From contig JBBQNM010000001.1 of NCBI GenBank assembly GCA_038329895.1, forward strand, positions 1 to 64,000: 64,000 nt of DNA. Direction: 5' to 3'. The notes under the pieces were generated by a model, which worked only from the letters and a program-made list of their open reading frames with translations, was not told where the DNA came from and did not search any database. Both the position numbers and the translations under genes were made by a program. This DNA comes from Mayfieldus sp038329895 (lineage in GTDB: Bacteria > Actinomycetota > Thermoleophilia > Solirubrobacterales > 70-9). Below are positions 44,667-53,700 of this stretch, in pieces (the first letter of the stretch is position 1; each line of letters starts with the position of its first letter).

Positions 44667-45646
44667 CAGTCGCGAACGACGAGGCGCGATCCGTCGTGAT
44701 CGAAGGAGAAGCGCACCTCGCGCAACCCCTCCGCCGCCATCGCCTCGCGCAGCGGCGCCTGGTCCTCGGCGTAGAAGAGCAGGAAACCTCCGGCTCCGGC
44801 GCCAACCAGCTTTCCGCCGACGGCGCCGGCCTCGCGGCCCGCCTCGTACCAACGATCGACGGCATCGCTGGACATGCCCTCGGTGCGCTTGCGCTTGTTC
44901 TCCCAGTGCTCGTCCATCAGCTCTCCGAAGCGGTGGGTGTCGCCGGCCTCCAGAACCTCCTTTGTCTCCTCGCCGATCCGGGCCACGACGTCGAGATTGG
45001 CGAGCATCTCCTCGTCGCCCTTCTCTGAGCGCTGCTTTTGGTCCTCCAGCATCGTCTCGGCGTCGCGCGCGTAGCCGGTGAAGAACAAGAGCAGGCGCTC
45101 CTCGAGGTCGAGCATCGTCTCCTGGCCGATCAGCAGCGGTTCCACGTGGACGCGCCCATCCGTCTCGATCCTGAAGTTGGTCAATCCCCCGAAGGCGGCG
45201 ATGTACTGGTCCTGCTTGCCGACCGAGCGCTTTAGACGATCGATTTCGATGTGACACGCCTCCTCGGCGAGCGCGCCCGCGGTCACGTGCTCGCGCTTGA
45301 GCGAGTAGAGGGTGCGCAGGAGCCCGACCGTGAACGCGCCCGAGGAGCCCAGCCCTGTGCCGGCTGGGATGTCGGCGAGGCTGACCAGCTCGATCGCAGG
45401 CCCGACCGGGTGCAGCTTCAGCGCCTCGCGGATGATCGGATGCTGGATCTCGTCGACGCCCTTTGTGCGCTCCAGCTCCGAGTACTTGATGAAGTAGTCG
45501 TCGGTGAAGGTCTGGTTGACGGCGATGTAGATGTACTTGTTGATCGCCGCCGAGAGCACCGCGCCGCCGCGGTGGCTGTAGTAGGAGGGCAGGTCGGTGC
45601 CGCCGCCGCCGAGGGTGATCCGGAGCGGGGTGCGGGTGATGATCAC
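44666..45646 (-). CDS. hddA: D-glycero-D-manno-heptose 7-phosphate kinase-like GHMP kinase
   Basis: 326 residues. TRTPLRITLGGGGTDLPSYYSHRGGAVLSAAINKYIYI is the HddA-type N-terminus, PAGTGLGSSGAFTVGLL is the GHMP ATP-binding loop, DQYIAAFGGLTNF follows, and the C-terminal motif is KLVGAGAGGFLLFY. HddA phosphorylates heptose 7-phosphate at C1 in the alpha configuration, the step that leads to GDP- rather than ADP-heptose. The gene is divergent from a methyltransferase gene and coupled to the HddC-like gene. Confidence 0.88.
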   Translation of the reverse strand: MIITRTPLRITLGGGGTDLPSYYSHRGGAVLSAAINKYIYIAVNQTFTDDYFIKYSELERTKGVDEIQHPIIREALKLHPVGPAIELVSLADIPAGTGLGSSGAFTVGLLRTLYSLKREHVTAGALAEEACHIEIDRLKRSVGKQDQYIAAFGGLTNFRIETDGRVHVEPLLIGQETMLDLEERLLLFFTGYARDAETMLEDQKQRSEKGDEEMLANLDVVARIGEETKEVLEAGDTHRFGELMDEHWENKRKRTEGMSSDAVDRWYEAGREAGAVGGKLVGAGAGGFLLFYAEDQAPLREAMAAEGLREVRFSFDHDGSRLVVRD

Positions 45647-45739
45647 GGCGACGCGGCCGCCGCGGCAGGTTGGCGAGCCGGTGTCCTGGGGATGCCCACG
45701 GCGCGCCTGACCCTAACCGAAAGGTGGCAGGATCACGGG

Positions 45740-46492
45740 ATGCGACTGCGCCTCTTCCAGCGGCGGCCGACCTTCACCGCCCACAACATCGAGCTGCCGG
45801 ATGGGACCCAGACGTTGCCCGGCGAGCCTCTGATCGGCGCCGAGCCCATCTCGGATTCGTATCTGCGCACCCTGCGCCTTTTCTGCCCGCCCCCTGCCAG
45901 GGTGGCCGACCTGGGATGTCTCGAGGGCGGCTACGCGGTTCATTTCGCGCGCGCCGGATATGACGTGCTCGGGATCGAAGGCCAAGCCGACAACTTCTCG
46001 ACCTGCGAATGGGTGGCCGACCGCGTCGAGCTACCGAACCTGCAGTTCGTCTGCGACGACGTGCGCAACGTCCGCGATTACGGGGAATTCGACGCCGTTC
46101 TCTGCGCAGGCCTGCTGTACCACCTCGACCGCCCGGTGTCGTTCCTGCGCGATTTGGCCGACGTCACGAGCCGGCTGCTGATCGTCAACGCCAACCACGC
46201 GACAGAGGAGGGGCGCGAGCTGGGGGAGATGCCGCTGTCGGAGGAGTTGGTCGAGCACGAGGGCAAGCTGGGGCGTTGGTACGAAGAGCCGGGGGGACCC
46301 TGGAGCTCGGTCGGCAACGAGCGCTCGTTCTGGCTCGAACGACGCCATCTCCTCCAAACGATGATGGAGTCCGGGTTTCCGACCGTGTTCGAGCAGTTCG
46401 ACTGGTTGGGCGACGCGGTCGAGAACCGCACGATCGAGGATCGCGTGATCTCCGTCTTCGTCGGCGTCAAGCCTCCGCTGGCAGCTACGTAG
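45740..46492 (+). CDS. SAM-dependent methyltransferase (glycan locus)
   Basis: 250 residues from ATG at 45740, preceded by AAAGGTGG. VADLGCLEGGYAVHFARAGYDVLGIEGQ is motif I with the post-I acidic residue, FDAVLCAGLLYHLDRPVSFL motif II-III. Class I fold, similar to sugar or small-molecule O-methyltransferases. It stands as a single rightward gene between two leftward blocks. Probably methylates a sugar of the glycan; the target is unknown. Confidence 0.8.
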   Translation: MRLRLFQRRPTFTAHNIELPDGTQTLPGEPLIGAEPISDSYLRTLRLFCPPPARVADLGCLEGGYAVHFARAGYDVLGIEGQADNFSTCEWVADRVELPNLQFVCDDVRNVRDYGEFDAVLCAGLLYHLDRPVSFLRDLADVTSRLLIVNANHATEEGRELGEMPLSEELVEHEGKLGRWYEEPGGPWSSVGNERSFWLERRHLLQTMMESGFPTVFEQFDWLGDAVENRTIEDRVISVFVGVKPPLAAT

Positions 46493-46503
46493 GCAGCGGC
46501 CGG

Positions 46504-47253
46504 TCAGCGTCCATCTAGCGACACCGGCCGAGCCGGGACGCCGAGGACAAGCGTTTCGGGCTCGACGTCTCTGGTCACGACTGCGCCAGAGCCGACGATC
46601 GAACCTCGGCCGACGACGACGCCGGGAAGCAACGAGGCCCCTCCTCCAATCCTCGCTCCATCCTCGATGGTCGGGCCCCGCAAGTTCTCCTCGCGGTCGC
46701 CGACCTTTCCGAATGTGTTGTCGTTGGCGCTGACAACCGACGCCGCGATGAAGACATCGGTGCCGATCCTCATCCCTCCGGTCAGATAGGCCTTGTCAAG
46801 CGTGCGGGTTCGATCGCCCATGCGCACGTCGCGGTCCAGCGTGACGAGGCGTCCGATCACGCAGGCAGTTCCAACGCGGCAAAGCTCTCGAATCGATGCC
46901 CCGTCCCCGATCAGAGTCTCGCTTCCGATTTCGGTGTCGTAGTAGATCACCGCGTTCGTGCCGACCGAGCACCGAGCGCCGATCTCCACGTGCGCACGAA
47001 AGGTCGGCTCTCGAGCAATCGACCCGACTGCCTTCGGCGCTCTGCCGATGTGGCTTCCGGGCAGGACCTCGGTTCCCTCGCCGATCTTCGCGTCCGCTTC
47101 GATGACGACATGAGGATGGATCACCACGCCGTCGCCAATCACGACGCCCGGACGAACAACGGCGAACTCCCGGATTGTCACCCCCGAGCCGATCGCATCG
47201 GTGTCCACGACAGCGGTGGAATGGATGCCCGTGTCCGCCACGACGCTGGCCAT
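46504..47253 (-). CDS. fdtC: Left-handed beta-helix N-acyltransferase, FdtC-like
   Basis: 249 residues made largely of hexapeptide repeats (VVRPGVVIGDGVVIHPHVVIEADAKIGEGTEV, IGGGASLLPGVVVGRGSIVGSGAVV), ending VPARPVSLDGR, the usual C-terminus of sugar acetyltransferases that use acetyl-CoA and work as trimers. The histidine in VIHPHVV may take part in catalysis. Together with the FdtA-like gene (divergent, 46 bases away) and the FdtB-like aminotransferase it fits the N-acetylation of dTDP-3-amino-3,6-dideoxyhexose. Confidence 0.75.
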   Translation of the reverse strand: MASVVADTGIHSTAVVDTDAIGSGVTIREFAVVRPGVVIGDGVVIHPHVVIEADAKIGEGTEVLPGSHIGRAPKAVGSIAREPTFRAHVEIGARCSVGTNAVIYYDTEIGSETLIGDGASIRELCRVGTACVIGRLVTLDRDVRMGDRTRTLDKAYLTGGMRIGTDVFIAASVVSANDNTFGKVGDREENLRGPTIEDGARIGGGASLLPGVVVGRGSIVGSGAVVTRDVEPETLVLGVPARPVSLDGR

Positions 47254-47299
47254 TATCCCTTCGGGCTACCAGGAAGGCCGATGCTAGGCTGCCGCCCTC

Positions 47300-47716
47300 G
47301 TGGGCGTCGCCGACTGCAAGCTCCTGGAATTGCCGGTCGTTCGTAACCCACAGGGCAACCTCACCTTCGTCGAAGCGCAGCGCCACGTTCCCTTCCAGAT
47401 AGAGCGCGTCTATTACATGTACGACGTGCCGGGCGGCGCGACGCGTGGTGGTCACGCGCACCGGGCGCTCGAGCAGCTCATCGTCGCGATGTCGGGCAGC
47501 TTCGAGGCTGTCGTGGACGATGGCTCGGAGCGCAAGAACATAACGCTGAACCGCTCGTACGTCGGGCTCTATCTGCCGCCGATGATCTGGCGCGAGCTGG
47601 TCAACTTTTCCTCTGGCTCCGTGTGCATGGTCCTGGCCTCTGCCTACTACGACGAGGCCGATTACTACCGGGACTACAAAGAGTTTCGTGACGTGGCAAC
47701 CGCCAGCGAGGCCTAG
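47300..47716 (+). CDS. fdtA: dTDP-4-oxo-6-deoxyglucose 3,4-ketoisomerase, FdtA/QdtA family
   Basis: 138 residues from GTG at 47300. A single-domain cupin of the WxcM C-terminal/FdtA type: GNLTFVEAQRHVPFQIERVYYMYDVPGGATRGGHAHRALEQL contains the conserved R-G-H-A-H block with catalytic His residues, followed by LYLPPMIWRELVNFSSGSVCMVLAS and YYDEADYYRDY. The family moves the keto group from C4 to C3 of the dTDP-sugar, giving the substrate for a 3-aminotransferase. The length is typical. Its stop interlocks with that of the convergent methyltransferase gene in CTAG. Confidence 0.9.
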   Translation: MGVADCKLLELPVVRNPQGNLTFVEAQRHVPFQIERVYYMYDVPGGATRGGHAHRALEQLIVAMSGSFEAVVDDGSERKNITLNRSYVGLYLPPMIWRELVNFSSGSVCMVLASAYYDEADYYRDYKEFRDVATASEA

Positions 47717-48714
47717 CGGGAGTCGGCCAGGCTGAGGGTGTAGGAATCAGACTGCTCCTCGGCCCTCAGCACCGGGGGCTGGTCCTCGACCGCCGAGGTG
47801 ATGTCGATAGCTGGAGGTGTCTTGCGACTCAGCCTCTGCAGCCAGGCCGGCCCTGCCCCCGGCGTCCTTGCGCCGATGCGCGACACGGGCTGCGCCGCCG
47901 CGTGCTCCCAATCGGGAATCCACTCGTACTCCCAGGACTCTCCTGCCGACTGAGCCATCCATTGGTCGCCCTCGGCCGGGAGCTCGTGATCGATCGCTCG
48001 GCAGAGGACGGCGGCATAGCCTGAATCCTTCCCGGTCTTCATGCGCCATGGCGCATCCATCGCGTCGTGGGGCTGGTAGAGGCAGTCGATCGGGGCCAGT
48101 CGCAGGTACCGCAACAGGTAGTCCAGCAGCCCGGTCGAGAGGTACCAGAAGGTGTTGATCTCTTCCTGAAGTGCTCCCGCTGCGTTGAACTCGGCAACGA
48201 AGCCTCGGTCGACGATCACGTTGGTCGCAACGATCATCAGCCCGTTCCGTTTCAAAGCGCCCCGAATCCCGGCGAGGACCATCAACGGAGAAAAGACGTG
48301 GTAGAGGAGGCCGGAGCAGTTGATCAGGTCGAAGCCTTCGCCGTCCAGCTTCTCCGAGAGGGAGTACATCGGACCGACCGTCCGGTACTCGAACGGCGCT
48401 CGGTAGTAGTGCTGCACAGCGGCCAGCTTTTCCACGCAGTGGTCGATGCCGTCGACGGCCAATACGCGCTTGGCTCCGCCGCGCACCATCAACACGGGTG
48501 TGAGCCCTTCCATGGTTCCAACGTCAAGGCACGAGGCGCCCTTGAGGCTGCAGCGGCGCATCATCAGACGGGGGAGCATCGGAATCGAGGCGGGGAACTG
48601 GCCTTCGGCAACCGCTCCAGGGAGCAACTGCACCTGGTAGTACCACCAGCTATTCAGAAGGGAGCTGGCGCGCAGCTCCTCGGCGTCAGCGGGAAAGGCG
48701 GCGGGCTCAGCCAC
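47713..48714 (-). CDS. SAM-dependent methyltransferase, end of the long leftward operon
   Basis: 333 residues from GTG at 48714, directly next to the stop of the GT2 gene (48715). SCLDVGTMEGLTPVLMVRGGAKRVLAVDG is motif I, FDLINCSGLLYHVFSPLMVLAGI motif II-III, as in CmoB/DUF1698-like enzymes. About 110 C-terminal residues have no recognised domain (WEYEWIPDWEHAAAQPVSR). Likely acts on the glycan or its lipid carrier. It is the last gene of the run that comes from the right edge. Confidence 0.78.
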   Translation of the reverse strand: MAEPAAFPADAEELRASSLLNSWWYYQVQLLPGAVAEGQFPASIPMLPRLMMRRCSLKGASCLDVGTMEGLTPVLMVRGGAKRVLAVDGIDHCVEKLAAVQHYYRAPFEYRTVGPMYSLSEKLDGEGFDLINCSGLLYHVFSPLMVLAGIRGALKRNGLMIVATNVIVDRGFVAEFNAAGALQEEINTFWYLSTGLLDYLLRYLRLAPIDCLYQPHDAMDAPWRMKTGKDSGYAAVLCRAIDHELPAEGDQWMAQSAGESWEYEWIPDWEHAAAQPVSRIGARTPGAGPAWLQRLSRKTPPAIDITSAVEDQPPVLRAEEQSDSYTLSLADSR

Positions 48715-49617
48715 CTACATGACCTCGGGGATTCCGCCCCTCTTCCACTCCTCGGCCGACCGCCTTGTCTCGTGCTTCTCCGCCACGACCGCGTCCACCA
48801 TTCCGAAACGAACCCCGGTGCGCAGCATGCGCCGGCAAAGCGACCAGTCGTTGGGCTCCTCGTAGAGGGCGTCGGTGAGCTCGAGGCCGAAGAAGCGCAA
48901 CCCCGAGTGGTAGATCGCAGCCTGAAGCCCCCACTGGCCGAGCCGCGGGGGAAATTCGCCCAGCTCGAGGTCATCCCCCTCCGAGAAGCGCACCAGCTGA
49001 CGCCCGTAGCAGTGCTCGTAGTGACCCTCCTGCGCGGCGCGAAGAAGCTTCTCCGTGTGGTCGGGGCGCACCGCGTCATCGTCGCCCAGAACCGCGATCC
49101 AGCGACCCCGCGCCTGCGAGAGCGCGTCGTTATATGGAGGGGTTCCGACCACGTACCAGCGCGTGTCGTCGTCGGGGTAGGGGCCCCGTACCGTCCGGTT
49201 GTAGTACCGGACCCGAGGATCGCCAAGATCTGCGATCACCTGGGCGGTTTCGGGCGGTGAGCAGTCGCCAGCCACGATCACCTCGAGGTTCGAGTAGGTC
49301 TGATTGAGGATCGAAGGAAGCGCCACCTCGCGGAGCGTCGAATGACTGTCGTAGGTCGGGACGAGAAACGAGACAAGCGGCTCCTGCTCGGTGAAGGCAA
49401 GCTCGTACTCCTCGCTCTCCCGCAGGGCGTAGACCCGGCGCCGGTTGCCCGGCTCGTCGTCGTAGATGTGACGGGCGATCGCCTGGACGCGATCGACGTC
49501 GCCCTGCAGCTGGTCGAACCTGGAATTGATCGACTCGGAGATCGCGTCGAGCTTGCGGTGCAGCTCGACGTAGGGGCGGGTCAGGCGTTGTCTGGCGCGG
49601 CGGGGCAGCAGCGGCAT
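48715..49617 (-). CDS. GT2 glycosyltransferase
   Basis: 300 residues from ATG at 49617; the open frame continues upstream into the aminotransferase gene as shadow. An N-terminal helical stretch (LTRPYVELHRKLDAISESINSRFDQLQGDVDRVQAIA) is a likely coiled coil, followed by the GT-A domain: VSFLVPTYDSHSTLREVALPSILNQ, VIVAGDCSPPETAQV, PYNDALSQARGRWIAVLGDDDAVRPDH with the DDD metal site, and NDWSLCRRM. Transfers a sugar during repeat-unit assembly. The coiled coil at the front is uncommon and may mediate assembly. Confidence 0.85.
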   Translation of the reverse strand: MPLLPRRARQRLTRPYVELHRKLDAISESINSRFDQLQGDVDRVQAIARHIYDDEPGNRRRVYALRESEEYELAFTEQEPLVSFLVPTYDSHSTLREVALPSILNQTYSNLEVIVAGDCSPPETAQVIADLGDPRVRYYNRTVRGPYPDDDTRWYVVGTPPYNDALSQARGRWIAVLGDDDAVRPDHTEKLLRAAQEGHYEHCYGRQLVRFSEGDDLELGEFPPRLGQWGLQAAIYHSGLRFFGLELTDALYEEPNDWSLCRRMLRTGVRFGMVDAVVAEKHETRRSAEEWKRGGIPEVM

Positions 49618-49664
49618 CGGGGGCGGGATGCTAGAGAAGTTGAGTGACCCGGAAACGTGCAGCG

Positions 49665-50771
49665 TCAGAGCGTCTGCACGACCGCAGCGGCGACCTCGGC
49701 ACAGGCCTTCGGATCGAGCTGCGGATAGATCGGCAGGCTCAGCGTCGCGTTCGCCAAGCGCTCGGTGATTGGAAAGCTGCCTCGCGGCATTCCGGCATCG
49801 GCATACGCACCCGAGAGGTGGGGAGGCACCGGGTAGTGGATCAGGGTCTCGATCCCCTGCTCCTTCAGGGTTGCGCGGCAGGCGTCGCGATCGGGATGTC
49901 CGACGACGAAGAGGTGCCATACGGGCTCCGCCCAGTCCAGAACCTCGGGCAGCAGCAGCGAGTCGTGGTCCTCGAACGCCTGCCGATAGATCTTCGCGAG
50001 CCGCGTGCGGGCGGCGTTGTAGTCGTCCAGCCGAGGGAGCTTCACCCGCAGGACCGCCGCTTGAATCTCCGCCAGCCGCGAGTTCACGCCGGCTGTCTCG
50101 ATCTCGTACCTGCCCCGCGTGCCGTAGTTGCGCAGCAGCCGAACCCGATCGGCGATCTCGTCGTCGTCGGTGGTTACGGCGCCGCCGTCTCCCAGCGCTC
50201 CCAGATTCTTGGTCGGATAGAAGGAGAATGCCGCCGCGTTCCCGAGACCTCCGACCTTACGCCCCCGATGCGTCGCTCCGTGCGCTTGCGCGGCGTCGTC
50301 GATCACGACCAGACCGTGGGCCTCAGCGATCTCGGAGATGGCGTCCATGTCGGCCGGTTGACCGCGCAGGTGAACTGGGACGATCGCCGCCGTGCTGGAG
50401 GTGATCGCGGCGGGAATCTGTCGCGGATCGATGTTGTAGGTCTGCTCATCGACGTCGACCGGGACCGGCCGCGCGCCGGTCTTCGTCACCGCGATCCAGG
50501 TCGCGACCCAGGTATAGGCGGGTACGATGACCTCGTCTCCGGGCCCGATCCCGGCCGCTTGCAGGGCGAGCTCGAGGGCGCTCAGCCCGCTCCCGACTCC
50601 CACGCAATGGCGCGTGCCGCAGTACTCGGCGAACTCGCTCTCGAACGACTCCAGCTCGGGACCGAGCAGGTACCAACCCGAGTCGACCACTCGCGAGACG
50701 GCGGCGTTCAGCTCAGCGCCGATCTCCTCGTGGGCGGCGCGAAGGTCGATGAACGGGATTGTGCTTGTCAC
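49665..50771 (-). CDS. fdtB: DegT/DnrJ/EryC1 sugar aminotransferase, FdtB-like
   Basis: 368 residues. PLP-dependent: PFIDLRAAHEEIGAELNAAVSRVVDSGWYLLGPEL at the N-terminus, IDDAAQAHGATHRGRKVGGLGNAAAFSFYPTKNLGALGDGG with the PLP-binding Lys in PTKNLGALGDGGA, LLRNYGTRGRY and NSRLAEIQAAVL. The PTKNLGALGDGG form is typical of FdtB/QdtB and VioA-type enzymes that make 3- or 4-amino sugars. With FdtA- and FdtC-like genes nearby, dTDP-3-amino-3,6-dideoxygalactose (Fuc3N) is the best guess; RmlA/RmlB are not in the window. Confidence 0.88.
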   Translation of the reverse strand: MTSTIPFIDLRAAHEEIGAELNAAVSRVVDSGWYLLGPELESFESEFAEYCGTRHCVGVGSGLSALELALQAAGIGPGDEVIVPAYTWVATWIAVTKTGARPVPVDVDEQTYNIDPRQIPAAITSSTAAIVPVHLRGQPADMDAISEIAEAHGLVVIDDAAQAHGATHRGRKVGGLGNAAAFSFYPTKNLGALGDGGAVTTDDDEIADRVRLLRNYGTRGRYEIETAGVNSRLAEIQAAVLRVKLPRLDDYNAARTRLAKIYRQAFEDHDSLLLPEVLDWAEPVWHLFVVGHPDRDACRATLKEQGIETLIHYPVPPHLSGAYADAGMPRGSFPITERLANATLSLPIYPQLDPKACAEVAAAVVQTL

Positions 50772-50775
50772 GGCG

Positions 50776-53700
50776 CTAACGAATGAGGCGCACGGCCGAG
50801 ATGTCCTGGGGCGTGTCGTGATTGATGAACAGGCGCCGTCCTCGGTAGCCGTGCCACTGGGCGCAGCTTCCGACCGGGACTATGTAGCGCCGCGGTGAGT
50901 TGTCGAGCGTCTGGAAGGTGATCTCGCGCCCGGTGGATGGGCGGGTCTGGCGATCGTAGACGGTGAAGTTGCCCGGCCTGAAGCCGTTCCTGCCGGCGTC
51001 CAGCTCCAGCCATCGGTAGTCGGTCCAGCGCGAACCGCGGGGCAGGCTGAACTGCAGCGCCTGTGTGCGGGTCGTGCTGTTGATCTGACCCCAGACCGCG
51101 TTCGGGGCGAGGCGGACGTCGCGAGGGCCGACCCTGACCGTCCCGTGCGCGGGTTTCGCCCCCTGGCCGACGAGCTCGCTCAGGTGCCCATCGCGGGAGA
51201 CACCGAACACGCGCAGCCTGCCGGGCTTTCCTGGCGGCGCGCCCGGGACCTGCATCTGAAACCCAGCTCGCCCAAACCCCTTCGGCAGGCCGTAGGCCAC
51301 GAGGTCCGGGCGCGCGAGCTTCGGCTCGGTGCGACCCACGATCTTTCCGTCGACCGTCGCGATCACCTCCCGGGGGGGCGACTTGGTGGCAGGGTCCCCG
51401 GCCCAGCCGACAACCGCGATCTGGTGGGGGGCAGCTTGTGCGTGAGCGCCAGCCCCCCTGGCGTCTGGCCCCGGCATACCAGGCCCGGAGAGGAAGTTCG
51501 GCGCCGACCCCCACGTGCACGGCTGGACCGAGAAGCCAACTCCTTGGGTGACGGGCTTCTGCGCCAGGTGCAGGTTGGCCTTCGATGCGGGCGGCATGTC
51601 GCGGCGCGCATAGATCGTGATGCCGTGGGTCCAGAGCAGAGGGCGGTAACGATCGAGAATCCACTGGCTCACGAGGTAGCTGCGAACCATATTGGGGATT
51701 CCGTCCCAGTTGGACAGTGCGATGAACGGGGCGCTGTCGTTGTCGAAGACGATCAGCTTCGGGCGGGCGCGCCTCAGCCGATCGATCAGGTCCTCCTGAA
51801 GCTCTGCCGAGTAGGTGAGGCTTACGTGGAAGTAACGCGTGCTCGGGTATCGATCCATCACGTAGAAGAACAGCAACGGTGTATTCGAGAAGTCAAAGAG
51901 CCGGTCGTTGGGGCCGAGGTAGGCGTCGACGACGCGCTTCACGTCCCGGTACGCCCCCCCGTCGAAGACCTGCGTGTAGCCGACGCGCGCGTATTGCGGC
52001 GGCGCCGAGACGCCGGGGCGGTAGAAGGCGGGAGCCTTCCCAAGCCGGTCGTGGTAGGTCCCCCAGGAGAGCGCCGTGACCAGCACGACCAGGGCGAGGC
52101 TCACGGGATGGGCGGTCACATTGGCGACGACATTCCCGGGCCAGCGGTTGCGGATCGCCCGCTCGATCGCGACGACGACTCGATAGACGATGAAGAGCAC
52201 CAGCGGCAGGCCCACCACGAACGGCTGATAGACGTGACCCGTGTCCATGCGGGCGAGGAACTTCGGGTAGTAGAAGAGCAGGAAGATCGCCGCCGCGGCC
52301 ATCACCCAGTCCGCGGTGTAGAAGCCCTGCCGCAATCGCACCCGAACGACGGCGTATGCGAACGAGATCAGCAGCGCCGCCGGCGGGATCAGCGCGAGGG
52401 CGTAGAGCGTCGCATCCGACACCGAGCCTGGGTTCGGCGCCGGGGGCATGCCTCCGGACAGAGCATGTCCATGCACGAGGTTGATCGAGATGTAGACGAA
52501 GTCGTCCAGCGCTCCATGTGCCGCCTGATAGCCGGCAAAGACGCTGGCGAACGCGATGCCTGCGCCCGCGAACCAGAGCGTGCGCGAAAAGGCGGAGGCG
52601 ATGCTGATGCCGGGTTTGCGCTGGTACCACTCGTAGAGGACCAGGACCAGGCCGACCGCCAGCAGCCCCGGCGCCGCCTCGGGCGTGAGGATCGCCTGCG
52701 CGACGAGCAGGAAAGCGAGCCCGACCGACTTGGTGGCCGTGGGGCGGTCCAGATCGGTGGCCAGCAGCAGCAGGATCAGCGGCCAGAGGATCAATCGGAA
52801 CTGCTCGGGCGCCACGTCCGGCCCGATCAGGAGCAAGGCCGCAAAGAGCAGGAACAACCAGTTGCGCCCCACCAGATAGACGAGAAGGAAGAAGACCGAG
52901 ACCAGGTAGAGGGGCCTCATGATCATCGATATGCCGGCGAGGTGGCCCCAAACGCTGTTCCCGAAGACGCCCCGGCCAAAGCTGTAGACGACGTCCTGAA
53001 AGATCCCGTGGGTGAGGACGACGTCGCGCCAGGGAAACCATCCGTTCTCGACCAATTTGGAGCCGACGATCTGCTCCCCGCCGTGGAACATGTCGATGGA
53101 GCCCGACTCGCCGGGCAGCGACTGAAGCAGCAGGACCAGCGCAACCGGCGCCGCGACCAGCATCAGCGCCCTTCGTTCGATTCCGATCGCGCGCGCGGCG
53201 GAGCCGGCGCGGCGAAGCGCAACGGCCACGATCGCCGCCAGAGCGGCAACGACGGGCAGTGCAAGCCAGAAGGGGAACCACGGGTAGTGGTCCACCGATC
53301 CATTGCTGTCGATGTGCACCTGGGTGTGCATCGAGACCGCGACCAGCCCGGCGACGGGGAGCAGCGCTCCAAGCGAGTTGACCGCGGCCAGACACGCCTC
53401 GAAAGACCAGTCGTGCTTCCATCGGCCCAGGACGTACGCGCCGAGCACGGCTCCCAGCGCATAGGCTGCGACCCCGGCAGCGAACCCGGGTCGGATCGAG
53501 TTGACGGCGATCCCGGCCTCGACGCCCAGCACCGCGCCCACGAACCCGATGCGCGCGGCGCAAACGACACGCCGCCGGGTCTGGGACGCCTCGGCCAGCG
53601 GTGGCTCGCCCGCCAGCGGTGACGGCTCTTCGGGCGCCGGCGCGGAGGGCCGCAGGCTGCCGCGGGGCCCGGGCACAGCGAGTCCAATCCTCGGCGCGAG

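Noticed and set aside
51145..53622. An 825-codon plus-strand open frame
   Set aside because: It lies opposite the large membrane protein gene and its translation is Arg/Asp/Gln/Gly-rich without domains or signals; it is the antisense shadow of a high-GC gene.
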